DNA from: Ascoidea asiatica
Lineage: Eukaryota > Ascomycota > Saccharomycetes > Ascoideales > Ascoideaceae
DNA: 64,000 nt
Assembly (NCBI GenBank): GCA_001600695.1
Contig: BCKQ01000010.1
Location: 94,270-158,269 of the forward strand
Direction of reading: 5' to 3'
Shown: piece after piece, positions 31,469 through 43,611 of the stretch
How the letters are laid out: each line of letters starts with the position of its first letter
Numbering within the stretch: the stretch's first letter is position 1
Position numbers and translations under genes: made by a program
Notes under the pieces: model-generated
The model's database searches: none
What the model saw: only the letters and a program-made list of their open reading frames with translations
What the model was told of the DNA's origin: nothing

Positions 31469-32333
31469 TAGCAGTAGGAGGAGTAGGGGCAGCAGCAGCA
31501 GACTTAGCTGCTTGTGCTGGTTTTGCTGCTTGTGCTGCTTGTGCTGCAATTATCCGCTTTTAAATGGACACTACTTTAAATATGACTTTCTATTCGCGTA
31601 GGACCTAATTAAGTGGCCACGAGCGCGCACGAGATTTAATCACATGATCGTTTTTTAGTGTTGTCTGCATGGCCAAGCGAGACCAGAACTGCGGAGCTTT
31701 TTTGCTGTTTCAGGCTGCTTTCATTGCGGGCCGGATTTGGCGAACTGAAACAAAACCGGATTTGGCAGGAACTTGGTCGTAATTCAAACTCATTGAGTTG
31801 CTATCAGGTGACCCATNTCGTATATAGTTGTGGCTACCGTAGTCATTATCCTGAGTTCTGTTCTTTTTCAACTGCGATTTGTTAGGTGTTAAAATAAAAT
31901 AAAATAAAGGTCCAAATTGCAAATCTAAATCCAAATACTGCAATCAAACTCCAATTCAATTCAATCCAATTCAATTTGAGTCGATATATTTTACAGTCAA
32001 ATTGTAGTTATAATTTAAAATATTTTCACAATATAAATTCAATACGCTTATCATAATTACAATTAAAATAAACTAATCCTCCTTTTTTTTAATTAAAGAA
32101 TTTCTTCACCTTTATTCTTCTTATTTCTATTCCAGTATTAAATCATCCTTAAAATTCATTTTAATCAACTTAATTCAACTTAATTTAAATTTGGGTTTTA
32201 ATTTAGTTCAATTCATTTCATTATATTTCAATTCAATTCAATTCAATTCAATTCAATTCACATCAAATTAAATCAATTTCTTTCAATTTAATTCATTTCA
32301 TTTTATTATATATTATATTATAAATTTTTCAAA
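31469..32333. promoter_or_regulatory. Intergenic IRC6-ERV29 with GC-rich island
   Basis: 865 bp. Just after the IRC6 stop lies a short imperfect TGCTGCTTG repeat (about 31508-31548). A GC-richer island (about 31590-31800) contains CACATG in ATCACATG context (31641-31646) and CG-rich GAGCGCGCACGAG. The last 100 bp before ERV29 hold an AATTC pentamer repeat. Frames 31658-31885 (+) and 31710-31943 (-) overlap each other and are not called. Confidence 0.5.
32229..32261. repeat. (AATTC)n pentanucleotide repeat
   Basis: About six perfect AATTC units in the ERV29 5' flank. Confidence 0.85.
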
Positions 32334-33395
32334 ATGAATTATAGACAGCAAGGAAATTCAATTCCTTTATCAAGTGCAAATACTCCTTATAATACAAATT
32401 ATAATAATTTCAATTCAAATATTCCTCAAAATTCATATTATAATAATTATAATAATTCTTATAATCAAAATCAAAATTCAAATATGAATATGAATATGAA
32501 TATGAATAATAATATGAATAATAATAATAATAATAATAATAATATAGGCCCAATAGATTCTTCAAAAAATTTCTTACTTAACTTAGAGAAAAAATCTCAA
32601 GAATTTGAAGAATTTATTGATAATTTTTCAAAGCCTATTAAACCATATATTCCTCAAATTGGTAGATTTTTAATGGTTGCAACTTTTTATGAAGATTCTT
32701 TTAGAATCATATCTCAATGGTCTGATCAAGTTTTTTTTCTTTGGAATTATCGTCATATTCCATACTTTATAGTTGTATCTTTTTTATTTTTAAATATTAT
32801 TACAATGTTAACATCTTCAACCTTATTAGTAATGAGATTAAAAGCTTCAATTGCAACTATTGCTTTAATTTTTGTTGTCATTTCTCAAGGTTTCTTCTAT
32901 GGTTTATTTAGTGAAGGTACTTTTTTATTAAGAAATTTTTCTGTAATTGGTGGTTTATTATTAGCTTTTTCTGATTCAATTGTAACTGATAAAAGATTAC
33001 AGTCAATGGCTGGTGTTCCAATGATTGAAAATAAAGATCCAAAAAAATATTTTTTATTAGCTGGTAGAATTTTATTAGTTGTTTTATTCATGAGATTTAT
33101 AATTGCAACTCAATGGACGTTTACAAAAACTTTATTAATGTTAATTGGTACAATAAGTTGTATTTCAATTGTTATTGGTTTTAAAGTTAAATTAGCTGCA
33201 ATTGTTTTGGGTATCCTTTTATCAATTTATAATGTTTCTGTTAATTATTACTGGTCTTATGGTTATAAAGATCCTCATAGAGATTTTTTAAAATATGAAT
33301 TTTTTCAAACTTTATCAATTGTTGGTGGTTTATTCATTATTGTTAATACTGGTGCTGGTGAATTATCTTTTGATGAGAAAAAAAAAATCTATTAA
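32334..33395 (+). CDS. ERV29: ER cargo receptor Erv29 / Surf4
   Basis: 353 residues (yeast Erv29 is 310). The first ~75 residues are Asn-rich with a Met-Asn tandem repeat, which explains the extra length. From about residue 80 the Surf4 domain begins (KPYIPQIGRFLMVATFYEDS), followed by about seven hydrophobic segments (IPYFIVVSFLFLNIITML, IATIALIFVVISQGFFYGLF, RILLVVLFMRFIIATQWTF, LAAIVLGILLSIYNVSVN and others). The C-terminus is KKIY preceded by Lys, a KKxx-type dilysine signal for COPI retrieval to the ER. Erv29 packages soluble secretory cargo into COPII vesicles and cycles between ER and Golgi. Key family features and length of the membrane domain are intact. It converges with ZUO1, 243 bp between stops. 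Confidence 0.95.
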   Translation: MNYRQQGNSIPLSSANTPYNTNYNNFNSNIPQNSYYNNYNNSYNQNQNSNMNMNMNMNNNMNNNNNNNNNIGPIDSSKNFLLNLEKKSQEFEEFIDNFSKPIKPYIPQIGRFLMVATFYEDSFRIISQWSDQVFFLWNYRHIPYFIVVSFLFLNIITMLTSSTLLVMRLKASIATIALIFVVISQGFFYGLFSEGTFLLRNFSVIGGLLLAFSDSIVTDKRLQSMAGVPMIENKDPKKYFLLAGRILLVVLFMRFIIATQWTFTKTLLMLIGTISCISIVIGFKVKLAAIVLGILLSIYNVSVNYYWSYGYKDPHRDFLKYEFFQTLSIVGGLFIIVNTGAGELSFDEKKKIY

Positions 33396-33638
33396 TTTTT
33401 CAATTCATTAATTCATTTATTCATAAATTTTTTATTATATACAGTATATTAACATGTTACTCACTTCTAAAAAAGTATAATCTATCAAAAAATTAAATTT
33501 ATTTATATGTATCGTATATAATATTCAACAATATTTTATAATATATAATAATATCTATTTATTCAAACTCAAATGTAAATAAAGTCTTTATTTATATATA
33601 TTGATATTGTATAATAAGTTAAAATATATAAGTTAAAC

Positions 33639-34994
33639 TTATTTATTGAAAAATAAAAGTGATGATGAATTAATTTTCTTTAAATCAATTAATTCTTTTG
33701 CAGCTTTATTGAAAATTTCTTTAGTTTTATCTTTATCTTCAGGCTTAATTGAAGTTAATTCTTTTGCACAATTAGATAATTGTAAATCATCAAATGAAGA
33801 AATTAAAATTTCTAAATCCGAATCTATTTTAGTAACATTTTCTTTTGAACCAAAATATTCAACAGTTTTGATTGAGTTTCTGATTGATCTTTTATTTTTT
33901 TTTTTTGCAGCTTTTATTGCTTCTTTAGCTTTTTTACTTGATTGCTTACTTAATTTTTCTTTTTCTTCTAATTCTTTTTTAGCTTTTTCTTCGGCTTCTT
34001 TTTTTAATTTTTTTAATTCTGCAGCTTTTTTTGGACCATTATCCTTCGCAGCTCTTTTTTTAGCTTTTTCTTCCTTTTCTTTTCTTTTAAATTCTTTGAT
34101 TCTTGGATCTTCATTTAAAGCTCTATCNACTAATTCTAATAATCTTTTATTATCTTCTCTCTTTTTTTTATCTCTTGCAGCTTTATTTTTTTTTTCAATA
34201 TAACGTTTATGATCTCTATTNGAAGAATCATCAGGTACTTCTTCATCTAACCATTCAAAAGTTCTCCAAGAATCTAATTTATAGAAAAAATTATAAAAAT
34301 TTTCAACATCTTGTTTTTTTGAATTTGAATCACCAATTTTTGGTACATTTGGATTTTTTGAAAATCTACCTTCAGATTCAAAAACTGGACCCCAAGATTT
34401 AATAAAATCATAATTTAAAACTTTTTTAGAAGTTGGTTTTGGTGGTGGTAAAATATTTGCATTTTCATCAATTGAATCAAATCTTCTTTTTTGATTTGGA
34501 TCTAATAAAGTTTCATAAGACTTTTGAATAATTTTGAAAAATCCATCGAATTCATCAGATGTATGTTTACTATTAGATTTTGCAGCTTCTGCAGCTTTTT
34601 TATCAGGATGATATTTTAGAACTTGTCTTCTATGAGCTTTTCTGATTTGTGTATCAGTTGCTTTATATCTTAAATTTGATAAACCTAAAGCAGCATATAA
34701 ATCGCATTTTTTCCAATCTCTTGGATCATGAGAAATCAATTCATCATCAGGCTCAAATTGATCAAATAATTCTTCATCAGAATCAATTGTATTTTCAACA
34801 TCTAACAAAAGATTTTCTTTTGCTACAATATTTTCATATTCAGACCAAGTATGACCACGAAGAGTTCTATTTGCATGAGCTAAAAAAAATTGACCAACTG
34901 GTTCAATTTGCTTTCTAACAGGAAGAGAATAAGTTGTATAAATTTTTGATTTAGGAGTTCCGCTAGGAGCTAAAGGTAAAACTATTTCAGTCAT
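33639..34994 (-). CDS. ZUO1: Ribosome-associated J-protein zuotin
   Basis: 451 residues (yeast Zuo1 is 433). An N-terminal segment with Ser-Asp-Glu-Glu and LISHDPRDWKKCDLYAALGL leads into the J domain (about residues 96-165) with the catalytic His-Pro-Asp in KYHPDKK and the FFKIIQKSYETLLDPNQKR helix. Next is the zuotin homology region (LNYDFIKSWGPVFESEGRFS, then NFYNFFYKLDSWRTFEWLDE), a highly charged Lys/Glu/Ala helix for ribosome binding (about 270-370), and a C-terminal helical bundle. Zuo1 pairs with Ssz1 as the ribosome-associated complex, stimulating the Hsp70 Ssb at the polypeptide exit. Order and motifs are complete. The plus-strand frame at 33646-34203 is its antisense shadow. Confidence 0.96.
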   Translation of the reverse strand: MTEIVLPLAPSGTPKSKIYTTYSLPVRKQIEPVGQFFLAHANRTLRGHTWSEYENIVAKENLLLDVENTIDSDEELFDQFEPDDELISHDPRDWKKCDLYAALGLSNLRYKATDTQIRKAHRRQVLKYHPDKKAAEAAKSNSKHTSDEFDGFFKIIQKSYETLLDPNQKRRFDSIDENANILPPPKPTSKKVLNYDFIKSWGPVFESEGRFSKNPNVPKIGDSNSKKQDVENFYNFFYKLDSWRTFEWLDEEVPDDSXNRDHKRYIEKKNKAARDKKKREDNKRLLELXDRALNEDPRIKEFKRKEKEEKAKKRAAKDNGPKKAAELKKLKKEAEEKAKKELEEKEKLSKQSSKKAKEAIKAAKKKNKRSIRNSIKTVEYFGSKENVTKIDSDLEILISSFDDLQLSNCAKELTSIKPEDKDKTKEIFNKAAKELIDLKKINSSSLLFFNK

Positions 34995-36034
34995 TTTAAT
35001 TAATTAAAGAACAAGAATATTTGGCAGTAATAACCAATTAAAATATTTTTTCTCAAATTTTTTAAAATTTTTAAATCATTTTCTTGAATCCAACAGTTTT
35101 TAATAAATTTCATTTCATAAAATTTTACCTTCATGAAAACTCCGGTTCATTTTTTTCCGGAAANAAACACGGTTTTTGCATATGGATACTATTAGTTTCA
35201 AGTATGTATAATCCTTGTAAATACGGACNCGGATGTTCTTGGAAAATTTAAATAATCCGTTNGANTCACGTGCACAAGAACGTGACTTTATTGTTTTTGG
35301 GCTTTGTTTCAGGGAATGTGGCTTGCTTGATGTGGCGGTGTTTGGCTATACTTGCGTGGCGCCAGCAAAGGAAACAAAAATGGTAGAACTGCAAGAATTA
35401 AAAAAGAATATCAAAGGAATATCAAAGGGCTAATAAAAGAATTTCAAAAGAAAATAAAAATTGACATTTTAAAACCAATTGCTATTTGTAAANTTACCAA
35501 GAAAAGCATTCGGAAGATGTGTCCAGACTAAAGACATTTAATTTACCATTATTAATGAGACTCAAGAGACAATCGTTTCTGAATTGTGAAGACTAAGATT
35601 AATAAAAATAGTTTAAGAATTATGATAATAAAAAATATTTATATTAATATTTAGTCTCATTTCTCATTCCTCATTCCTCATTTCCCATTTCTTTTGATAA
35701 GATAACTTGAATCCTTAATGTTTATAATTAATAAACTTTCATTAAACTTTTATTCAATTATCTATTATAGTAGTAATTATCAGAATGTCAAAAAATAACT
35801 AATGCTACTGTTTTGATTCAATTCAGCTTCGGAATATTCATATTAATCTCATGAGAATTATTTATTTGGCTATTTGATAATTTTTAGATATATTGTGTGT
35901 ATGGTATATTCAATATATTCTTTTCATTTTTTTTTGAAATTATTCATAAACTTTTTATATAATTATTGAAAATTTTATATTTAACAATGTTATTTGTTAT
36001 TATAAACTTTTGATAATTTGGTTCTCTAAAAGGT
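34995..36034. promoter_or_regulatory. Intergenic ZUO1 to F-box/LRR gene, with GC island and CACGTG
   Basis: 1.04 kb. A GC-richer island (about 35110-35400) contains CACGTG at 35267-35272 in TCACGTG context, with a nearby AACGTGAC, about 275 bp upstream of ZUO1. The rest is AT-rich. The frame at 35233-35433 is not supported. Confidence 0.5.
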
Positions 36035-37706
36035 ATGATAATGNATTACACTTCTTTTTTCCCTTCTCAAATCTTTAATCAAATCATTTCTTATTTATCT
36101 TTTGATTATCTTTGGTTATTTACTTTATCTTTTGATTATTGTCTTGCTTCTTTTGCAACTAACTTAATCTTCAAAAATTTGATAATTATTGAACATGATG
36201 GTAAAAATGATAATAAAAAATGCCCTTTTATCCAAATAACGGCGTAATGTAAAATACTAGAAATGATTATATTTTAAAATTAAATTATATGAATTTACCT
36301 CTATTCAGACAAAATTTGGAATTATTCAGGAAATCAATTAGTTTTCAATTTAGTATTACTCCAGGTTTTTATAATTATTCCTTAATTTCAATGATTAAAG
36401 ATGAGCTAGAATTTCCAATTTAGGAAAAATTCTCATTTCATCCAATATTATATTATAACAAACCTTTTTGTTTAGATTATAGATTAAATAATAATAATCT
36501 ATCTTATGATACTACAACTACTTATTATGATAATTTATTAGATATTTTTTTAGATCAAATTTCAAATTCAAAATATTTGAAAAAAATTGAAATTACTGCC
36601 TTAAAGGATATTTCAATGAATTATTTTAGATTAATTAATTATTCAGTTAAATTTTTAGATTTTTCTGGTGGTCTTTTTCATTCATATCCTAATGATTTAT
36701 TATTACTTTTCCCAAATCTTAATACTTTAAAATTTTCAAACTCAAATGAACTAAGTTTAATTTCTTTTCTTAAATCTGNTTACAACTTAAATACCTCAGA
36801 TATATCAGAAACGTTAAATACTCCAAGTATTAGTTTTAATTCAATGAAGCCAATATTTCTATCTTTCAAACAGTGCTCTCTAACAGAAATTTCAAAATTA
36901 AATCATTTAATTCAACTTTATTCTTTAGATTTATCCCAAAATTATATCACTTCAATTTCAAAAAATCAGTTAAGTAACTTATCAAATTTAAAAAATTTAA
37001 ATATTTCTTCAATGATTTTCAGTATTTATTTCGATACTAGTTCTTTATCAATAAGCAAATTTTCACTACCTATTTCTTTGAAAAAATTAATTTGTACTGA
37101 TAATTCTATAAAAACTTTCCCAATTGAAATAAATAATCTTATAAATCTAAAACAATTAAATTTATCTTCAAATAATTTGAGAAATCTAAATAACTTTCAT
37201 ACTTCTAATTTTATATTTCTAGAAGAGACTTATCTTTTAACAATTAAACTTTTTTTTTATCAAAAGATTCTTTAAGTAACTTAATAAAGTTGAGGTTTTT
37301 GATATTATCTTATAATAAGTTAAGTAAGTTAGATTTGAAATCTTTTGTAAATTTGAATAATTTAACAACACTTTTACTTACAAGAAATTTTTTACCAAAC
37401 TTCTTTGATTCTTCAATACTTTTTTCTATACCTTTTATTAAATTTATTCTGTTTTCTTCAAATAGTTTAACTGGCATATTAATTATCGACTGGNATCTAT
37501 TATCTCAAAAAACTAATTTAAAACACTTAGACTTGCTGAATAACAAGATTTGCTCAATCATTAATCCTCTCAGCAGTTTAGATGCGAGCAACAGCGAAAG
37601 GAAAATAAACAGGTTGGATTTGAAATATAATAGATTAACAAACAGNTCTAAATTCTGGAATTCATTGANACCATATTTCAAAATTATTGAGAATGATTAT
37701 ACTTGA
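36035..37706 (+). pseudogene. Disrupted F-box / leucine-rich-repeat protein gene
   Basis: Three open blocks in different frames together look like one F-box-LRR protein of about 540 residues. Block 1 (36035-36247) resembles an F-box: FPSQIFNQIISYLSFDYLWL, then LIFKNLIII. Block 2 (about 36310-37275) has its frame interrupted by an in-frame TAG near 36421 and then carries LRR strands (LYSLDLSQNYI, LKNLNIS, LKQLNLSSNNL). Block 3 is open from about 37248 to 37706 (LRFLILSYNKLSKLDL, LTTLLLTRN, LKHLDLLNNKI). Blocks 2 and 3 overlap at a run of nine T (37250-37258), so a single-base slip there would join them. Blocks 1 and 2 could be joined in phase by a GTAATG...CAG intron (36244-36308), but its signals are weak. 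F-box proteins act as substrate adaptors of SCF ubiquitin ligases. At least two lesions suggest decay, although assembly errors are possible. Confidence 0.65.
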
Positions 37707-38040
37707 AGTTTTAAGTGGGCGTGATTCCCTTACTGGTATATTTATTATTTATGTAGAGGATTAAGAAATGCATTTTTGAATAAAATGTACAATAAAACAA
37801 GTTTTTTAAAAAAAGTTTCTATCCGCATTTTTTTTTTTGTATACAAAATACACACCAAAGAATATTTTTAGAAAACTTAATCAAAACACAAAGATTGAAC
37901 AAATAAAGAGAAAAAGAATTTAATCAAACTAGAAATAACAGGAAGTGAAACGAACTTGAACAAAAAGATAAAAAAATATACAAAAGCATCTACAAACCTT
38001 TATAATATAACATTGTAAAACGGCTAACCATTGAACAAAT
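37707..38040. other. Convergent 3' intergenic region
   Basis: 334 bp of AT-rich DNA between the broken F-box/LRR gene and the SAPS gene. Nothing specific seen. Confidence 0.55.
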
Positions 38041-41000
38041 TTATTTCGGGGAATGAAATTTAATTTCAGTGCCTTGATTATCACTATCCAAAAAAAATTG
38101 TTTCTTAAGATCGTCTGATTCAGATTTATCCTCTTTTGTTTCAGAATCTTCGTCAATAACATTGAAATTCAATTTATTGAAAATATAATCTTCATTCAGA
38201 TCTCCTTTGAAGTTTGATTTGCTCTCAAACCCTTGATGTCTCTTTTTCTTGCTTTTACTTTTAATAATACTACTAGGTTCTTGAAGTTTTAATTCTACTT
38301 CAATAGGTTTTTGTGGATTTTCATTTTCCGAAATTCTAAGAAAATTGCCATTTTGAAACATATCTTTGTGTCCAAGCTCATTGTCTATTGAGAAAGAGGA
38401 GTCGAGCTCAACTTTTTTGAAATCAGGCTCATAACTTTGGTTAATAGTATCATCACTTTTCACAAGATTTTCATCTTCATCATACATAAAACTATCACTA
38501 CAATAATCTTCATTATCTGTAACAATTTGCTCATTCTCATTATCAGGATATTCAATATTTTCATCATCATTATTTTGAGGTTCTCCATTAGTTAAAATTA
38601 TTGCATCAGAATTTCTGTAATACATATCTGAAGAAGAAGGAGAATCNAAGCCGTAATTATTTCTGATTTTCATATTTAAATAAGAAAAGTCCAAAAATTT
38701 TTTACTTCTAAATTCTTCTACTATTTTCTTGTTAATTAGGTTCATATTATTCACTAAAATCCATTTGAATACTTCCTCTGATATTAAAAATAAATGTCCC
38801 ATCATACCCCACTCTAACCTGAATTTTTTGTAAAGATCATCATTATTTTCATAAACATATAATAACAAATTATTGATTTTAACATTAACAAATAAGTCAT
38901 TGATTAGTAACACGTTAAAATTGAGATCGAAAGAAGAAAGGTTCAAAATTTGCTGAACAAAATCATACAAGACGTTGTCCAATAATATATGCCATGGGTA
39001 CTTCAAAAGAAAATTTCGAAAGAGCAATTTCAAAAAATTTAATTCCTTAAGTTTTAACTTATATTTATCTCCTAAAGATAAATAATCTCTCTTTCTTAAT
39101 TCTTCTATTATTTCATAATTCTGGTCATCATTAGCCGAATTTAAAAAGCTTTTCTTTTGAACAATATATTTGACTAAAAAAATATATCTTTCCAATTGAC
39201 GCTGCTGATATTGATTAAAAATAACAGATTTGTCATTATAAAGACTTTCATACTTCTTTAAAAACACAATATAATCATTTACACAACTAAAAGCACCAAC
39301 TTCTTTCAAGTCTATTTCATTTAGATCAACATTTGAATAAATGGTATTGTAATCTTTGAAGACAGTTCTTTCTCCATTATTCATAACTTCCATTTCTTGA
39401 TTCTGTTGATAAATATTTCCCTCGGTATATTGTTCCTCAACATTATCATTGTCATCATCATCATCTTCATCATCTTCGTTATCATCATCATCTTCATCAT
39501 CATTATCTTCGTCATCGTCTTTATCGTTGTCGTCAATAACAATATAATCGTTCGAATCATTGATATCATCATAATCATTACGATTAGGTTCCGGAGCATT
39601 GGTAGAAAAAATTGCTGTTGAACTTGTAGGAGGGGTTTTTGGTCCATTAGAAGTGTCAAGCTTTAGATTTTTAAGACCATCGTTAACCTTATCAATATCT
39701 ATAGTCAATTTTCCTATTGTCTCTTTCCTCATTTCTTCATTGGTCTTTACAGATTCTATAACGTCGTTGGGTTCAAAATCATCATTATTTAATGGATGCT
39801 GCAGATTGTCAAAATTTTCGGTTTCTAAGTCTCCTCCATTTTGGTTTTCGTTAGTATGTAGTATAATATCACTATTGTCCAGATCATCATCATCATAATC
39901 GTATTCGTCTTCATCTTCATCTAAATTTATATCTGATTTAACTTCAGCGTCTAAATTATCTTGTTTGAATTTACTCAAGTTTTCATTATAGTAATATATT
40001 ATATCAGCATCGTCAATATTATTATCGCTACTGTCGTCATCATTTAATAGATCATCATTCATAGCTTCCAAAATGTTTTTGGTTTTATTACTTTGTAAAG
40101 ACATTCTCTCTTGAATTAAATCATCTGCATTTAATGAATTATAAAGTTTAAGTCCAGATAAATGAAGTAATTCAGCCAAAAGCTCGATAATTTTGAATTT
40201 ATCAGGGTGTAACCTTGGCATTATGCCGTTTGACGTTTCCATAAAAGAAGGGTTACTTCGAAGTCTTTTTCCTAATTCTTTAAGTTCTTTGTTATCAGAT
40301 TTCTCAAAATCATCAGGATAAAATGGAAGTGGCAGCTCTAGTTTATAGAAGTCAGCATTATCTTTGTATTTAGGATCAGAATAATGGCCAATATCTTCTT
40401 TATCATATCCTGCTAAGTTATCACCTTTTGTCTTGATTTCAATTGGTTGAGAAGCTCCTTGCTCAAAAAGCTGTCTTTTTACAAAATCTTCTAAAGAGTC
40501 TTTGAAACTTGAACAAGCATCTCTATATTGACCTCTTCTATTTGGATCTGAAGGATAATCTTCCATGTTTTTGTATTTTTCCTTGAGGTCCTTTTCACCA
40601 ATGTCTTTTCTTTTTGAATCCAATTTTAACAAAGCGTCTACCGTATCCAAGTTAAAGACTTTCGTGAAATGCTCGTAATCTTGGTCATATTCGAATTTAT
40701 CATTGTTATCAAAGTTATTCTCCTTTACTAAACAGAATTCCTCAGATTGAGAAGGAGAGGATATCAAAAAATCATAAAAGTAATCTAAAAATTCGGTACC
40801 AACTTTTAAAATATTATTNAAATAAACTGGATCTCTTTCAGTGACTGGATATACTTCAATTAAATCAAAGTCGTTATCATAAACAATATCGAAACTTTCT
40901 TTTAATAGCAAATTAATAAAATCATAGTTAGTATTGTTATTTCTGATTAAATCAATTAAAATATCTATTGATAAAGCTAATGGAGTACCTGTTTCCTCTT

Positions 41001-43179
41001 TGGTTTTTTGGAATAATCTTCTTATTTGACTATATGAACATAATTCTCTCAAAATAGAATGTCCTCCGAGAGTATTTTGATTTAATAAATGCGTTTCTGG
41101 AAACAAAAAGAAATCATACTCTTCTGCATTTGGATCATGGGTGGAATAAGTTGAGTTTTTAATGATTTCTTTGATTAAATCTGTTACATTGATCTGAACA
41201 GAAGTATCATATTTTTTACTAATTATATTCAATAATGTTGAAACAAAGCCTTCATCATTCAATTTATTTATAATACCAGTTGATGAATTCCATTTATCAG
41301 TCAATATTAATTTCATCAAAAATTCAATCATCTCATTAACATTAGCATGTCTTTTCAAGAATATATTTGTCAAATTTACAACGGAAGTATTTTGAGGATT
41401 TATCAAAAAGTTAATGAAGATTGTTGTGAAATAACTATATTGATATAAAAATTTTTCATTGATTCTAATAAAGTGATTTAATAATGGTTTTATTTTATAG
41501 TTGAAAGGATAATAACAAATTGACCATATTTTTAATAATAATTCAGGATTAAATAAAATCAAATTTAAAACAGGAACTGAAGCAAAATCTGAATAAAATA
41601 TTTTCGAAATTTTATCAGCTCTTGAAATCATAGTTAAATCATTTATAGATAATTCTGGAGGAGGGAATCTTGAGTAATTNGGATTACTATTAACATTTGA
41701 ATAAATTTTATCATAAATGTCTTTTGCAAAATTATTTGAAGTCGAGAAATCAAAATCTTCCGATTCACCAATATGAGTATCATTTATTATAGTATCATGA
41801 TCTTCATCAAAATCATAACAATATTCTTCAATATTATCAATATCATTGAAATTTATGAAACCCTTTGAATTTGCAGTATAAGTTTTGAAATTATAATCTT
41901 TGATANAAGAATAATAACTTTCTAACCAAATGTCTATAAGTTTTGATAAATTTTCTTTTATTAACAACATTTGAAGAATAGTTTTATTAGTAATTATAAT
42001 TTTTTCATCTTCATCAATTTTAAAATTATCATTATAACCGTCATTATAGTTGATATTTTTTTTATCGTTATTAGTAAAAGTGTTTTCAAGATCATCATCA
42101 TTCTCATCATCATTTATAAAACCATCATTAACATGAGTTGGTTCTTGAGAAGAAATAGAATATGTATATAGTTTGATATTTAAGAAATCATGATAAATAT
42201 TTAAAGGCTCAGATGTTGATGAGTTTTCTTTGAAAGCATTTGATAAACTTGATTTATCAGTATTTGAGATTGAATTAGCTTTATTGAATTTATCATTATT
42301 ATTAGAGTTGAAATTAGTATTTAAGTTATTATAAAGTTGATAATTTGTTATTTCAAATATATTATCCATAAGAGAATAATAATTACCTCTTTTGAGTGTT
42401 GAATAACGAATATTATCCGAGAANGAGTTTAGAAAACAATATTGATAATAATAATCATTGAAGTTAGAATTATTATTAGTTTTGAATTTTGTTTTACCAT
42501 TATTTTTAGTATCATTTGATTCATTATTATTATTATTAGTAGTAGTAGTACTAGAATTTGAATTGGAATTGGAATTATTATTAGTATTATTATCATTGTT
42601 TTCATTATTATCATTATTATCATTATTTTCATCAATATTATTATTGATATTATCATTATTATAAGAAAAAACAGGTGGATTATCATTTAAAAATTGAAAA
42701 ATTTTATTCAAATTCATTTGAAAATCATTTTGATCAACAATGAAATAAATCAAATTTTTATCTAAAGTATAGTTTTTGATATTTTTATTATTTAAAGATC
42801 TAAAATTATTATTATTCGATAAAATTTGATTTGAATTGATAATATTCGATTTAATTTTATTAAATTTATTTTGATATTGATATTTATATTTATATTGAGA
42901 ATTTTCTTTATTTTTGAGTATTGATTTTATTTGATTTTCTTTTTTTTTTTCATTTTTTGAACTTAAGTTTGAATTTGAGATTAAGCTTGAGTTTGAGTTT
43001 GAGAAATTATTTGTTGAAGATATATTTAAATTTATAGAAGTGTTATTGTTTATAGGTGAACAATGAGAAGAAGTCGAAGACGATGAAGAATCATTAATTA
43101 AATCAGATTGTATTGATTGAAGATTCATCGAATCTGGATGAGAAATATAAAGAGGATTTGAATTGAAATGAACTGAATG

Positions 43180-43215
<36 letters not shown>

Positions 43216-43611
43216 AGTTTTATTATTAGTTTTAGTAGGTAATAGATTGTTTTCAGTATTATCAATATTATTACTGTCACTGTCATAATCATTATCATTT
43301 TCATTTTCATTTTTTTCAATATTATTATTATTACTACTAATATTACTATTATTATTATCTAGATTTATAGTTTTATTTAATACTTTTTGATTATTAGTAT
43401 TATAATAGTAAAATTCATTTTCGCAATTTGGACTATTATTATCATTAATTTGAGTAGATTGAGTTTTATTTAAATTTGAATTTTCATATTCAATCTCATT
43501 TTCAGTTTTTAAATCATTGTTATCATTATTGGTATTATCATCATTATTATTATTATTAATTAATTGATCTGGATCGTTATCATTAGTATTATTATTTGAA
43601 AATGGCCACAT
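38041..43611 (-). CDS. SIT4-associated protein (SAPS family), very large
   Basis: 1856 residues, whereas I recall roughly 800-1100 for yeast Sap4/155/185/190. The first ~530 residues begin with a short conserved-like element (MWPFSNNNTND) and are mostly Asn/Asp/Ser low complexity encoded by AAT/GAT repeats. A segment starting FIVDQNDFQMNLNKIFQFLN appears within this part. The SAPS helical-repeat core follows at about 540-980, with LTMISRADKISKIFYSDFAS, NLILFNPELLLKIWSICYYP and FINFLINPQNTSVVNLTNIF. A conserved-type patch occurs near residue 1130 (HPDKFKIIELLAELLHLSGL). A very acidic Asp/Glu run lies near 1350-1390, then another folded block (LLRKYPWHILLDN-like region), then an acidic tail. 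SAPs bind the PP2A-like phosphatase Sit4 and direct it in G1 progression and nutrient signalling. Paralogue identity cannot be resolved here. Confidence 0.9.

Noticed and set aside
39397-39621. Frames antisense to the acidic part of the SAPS gene
   Set aside because: Shadow frames created by the repeated GAT/GAA codons of the real gene. The same applies to the antisense frames over PKC1, ZUO1, the IOC4-like gene and DUG1.
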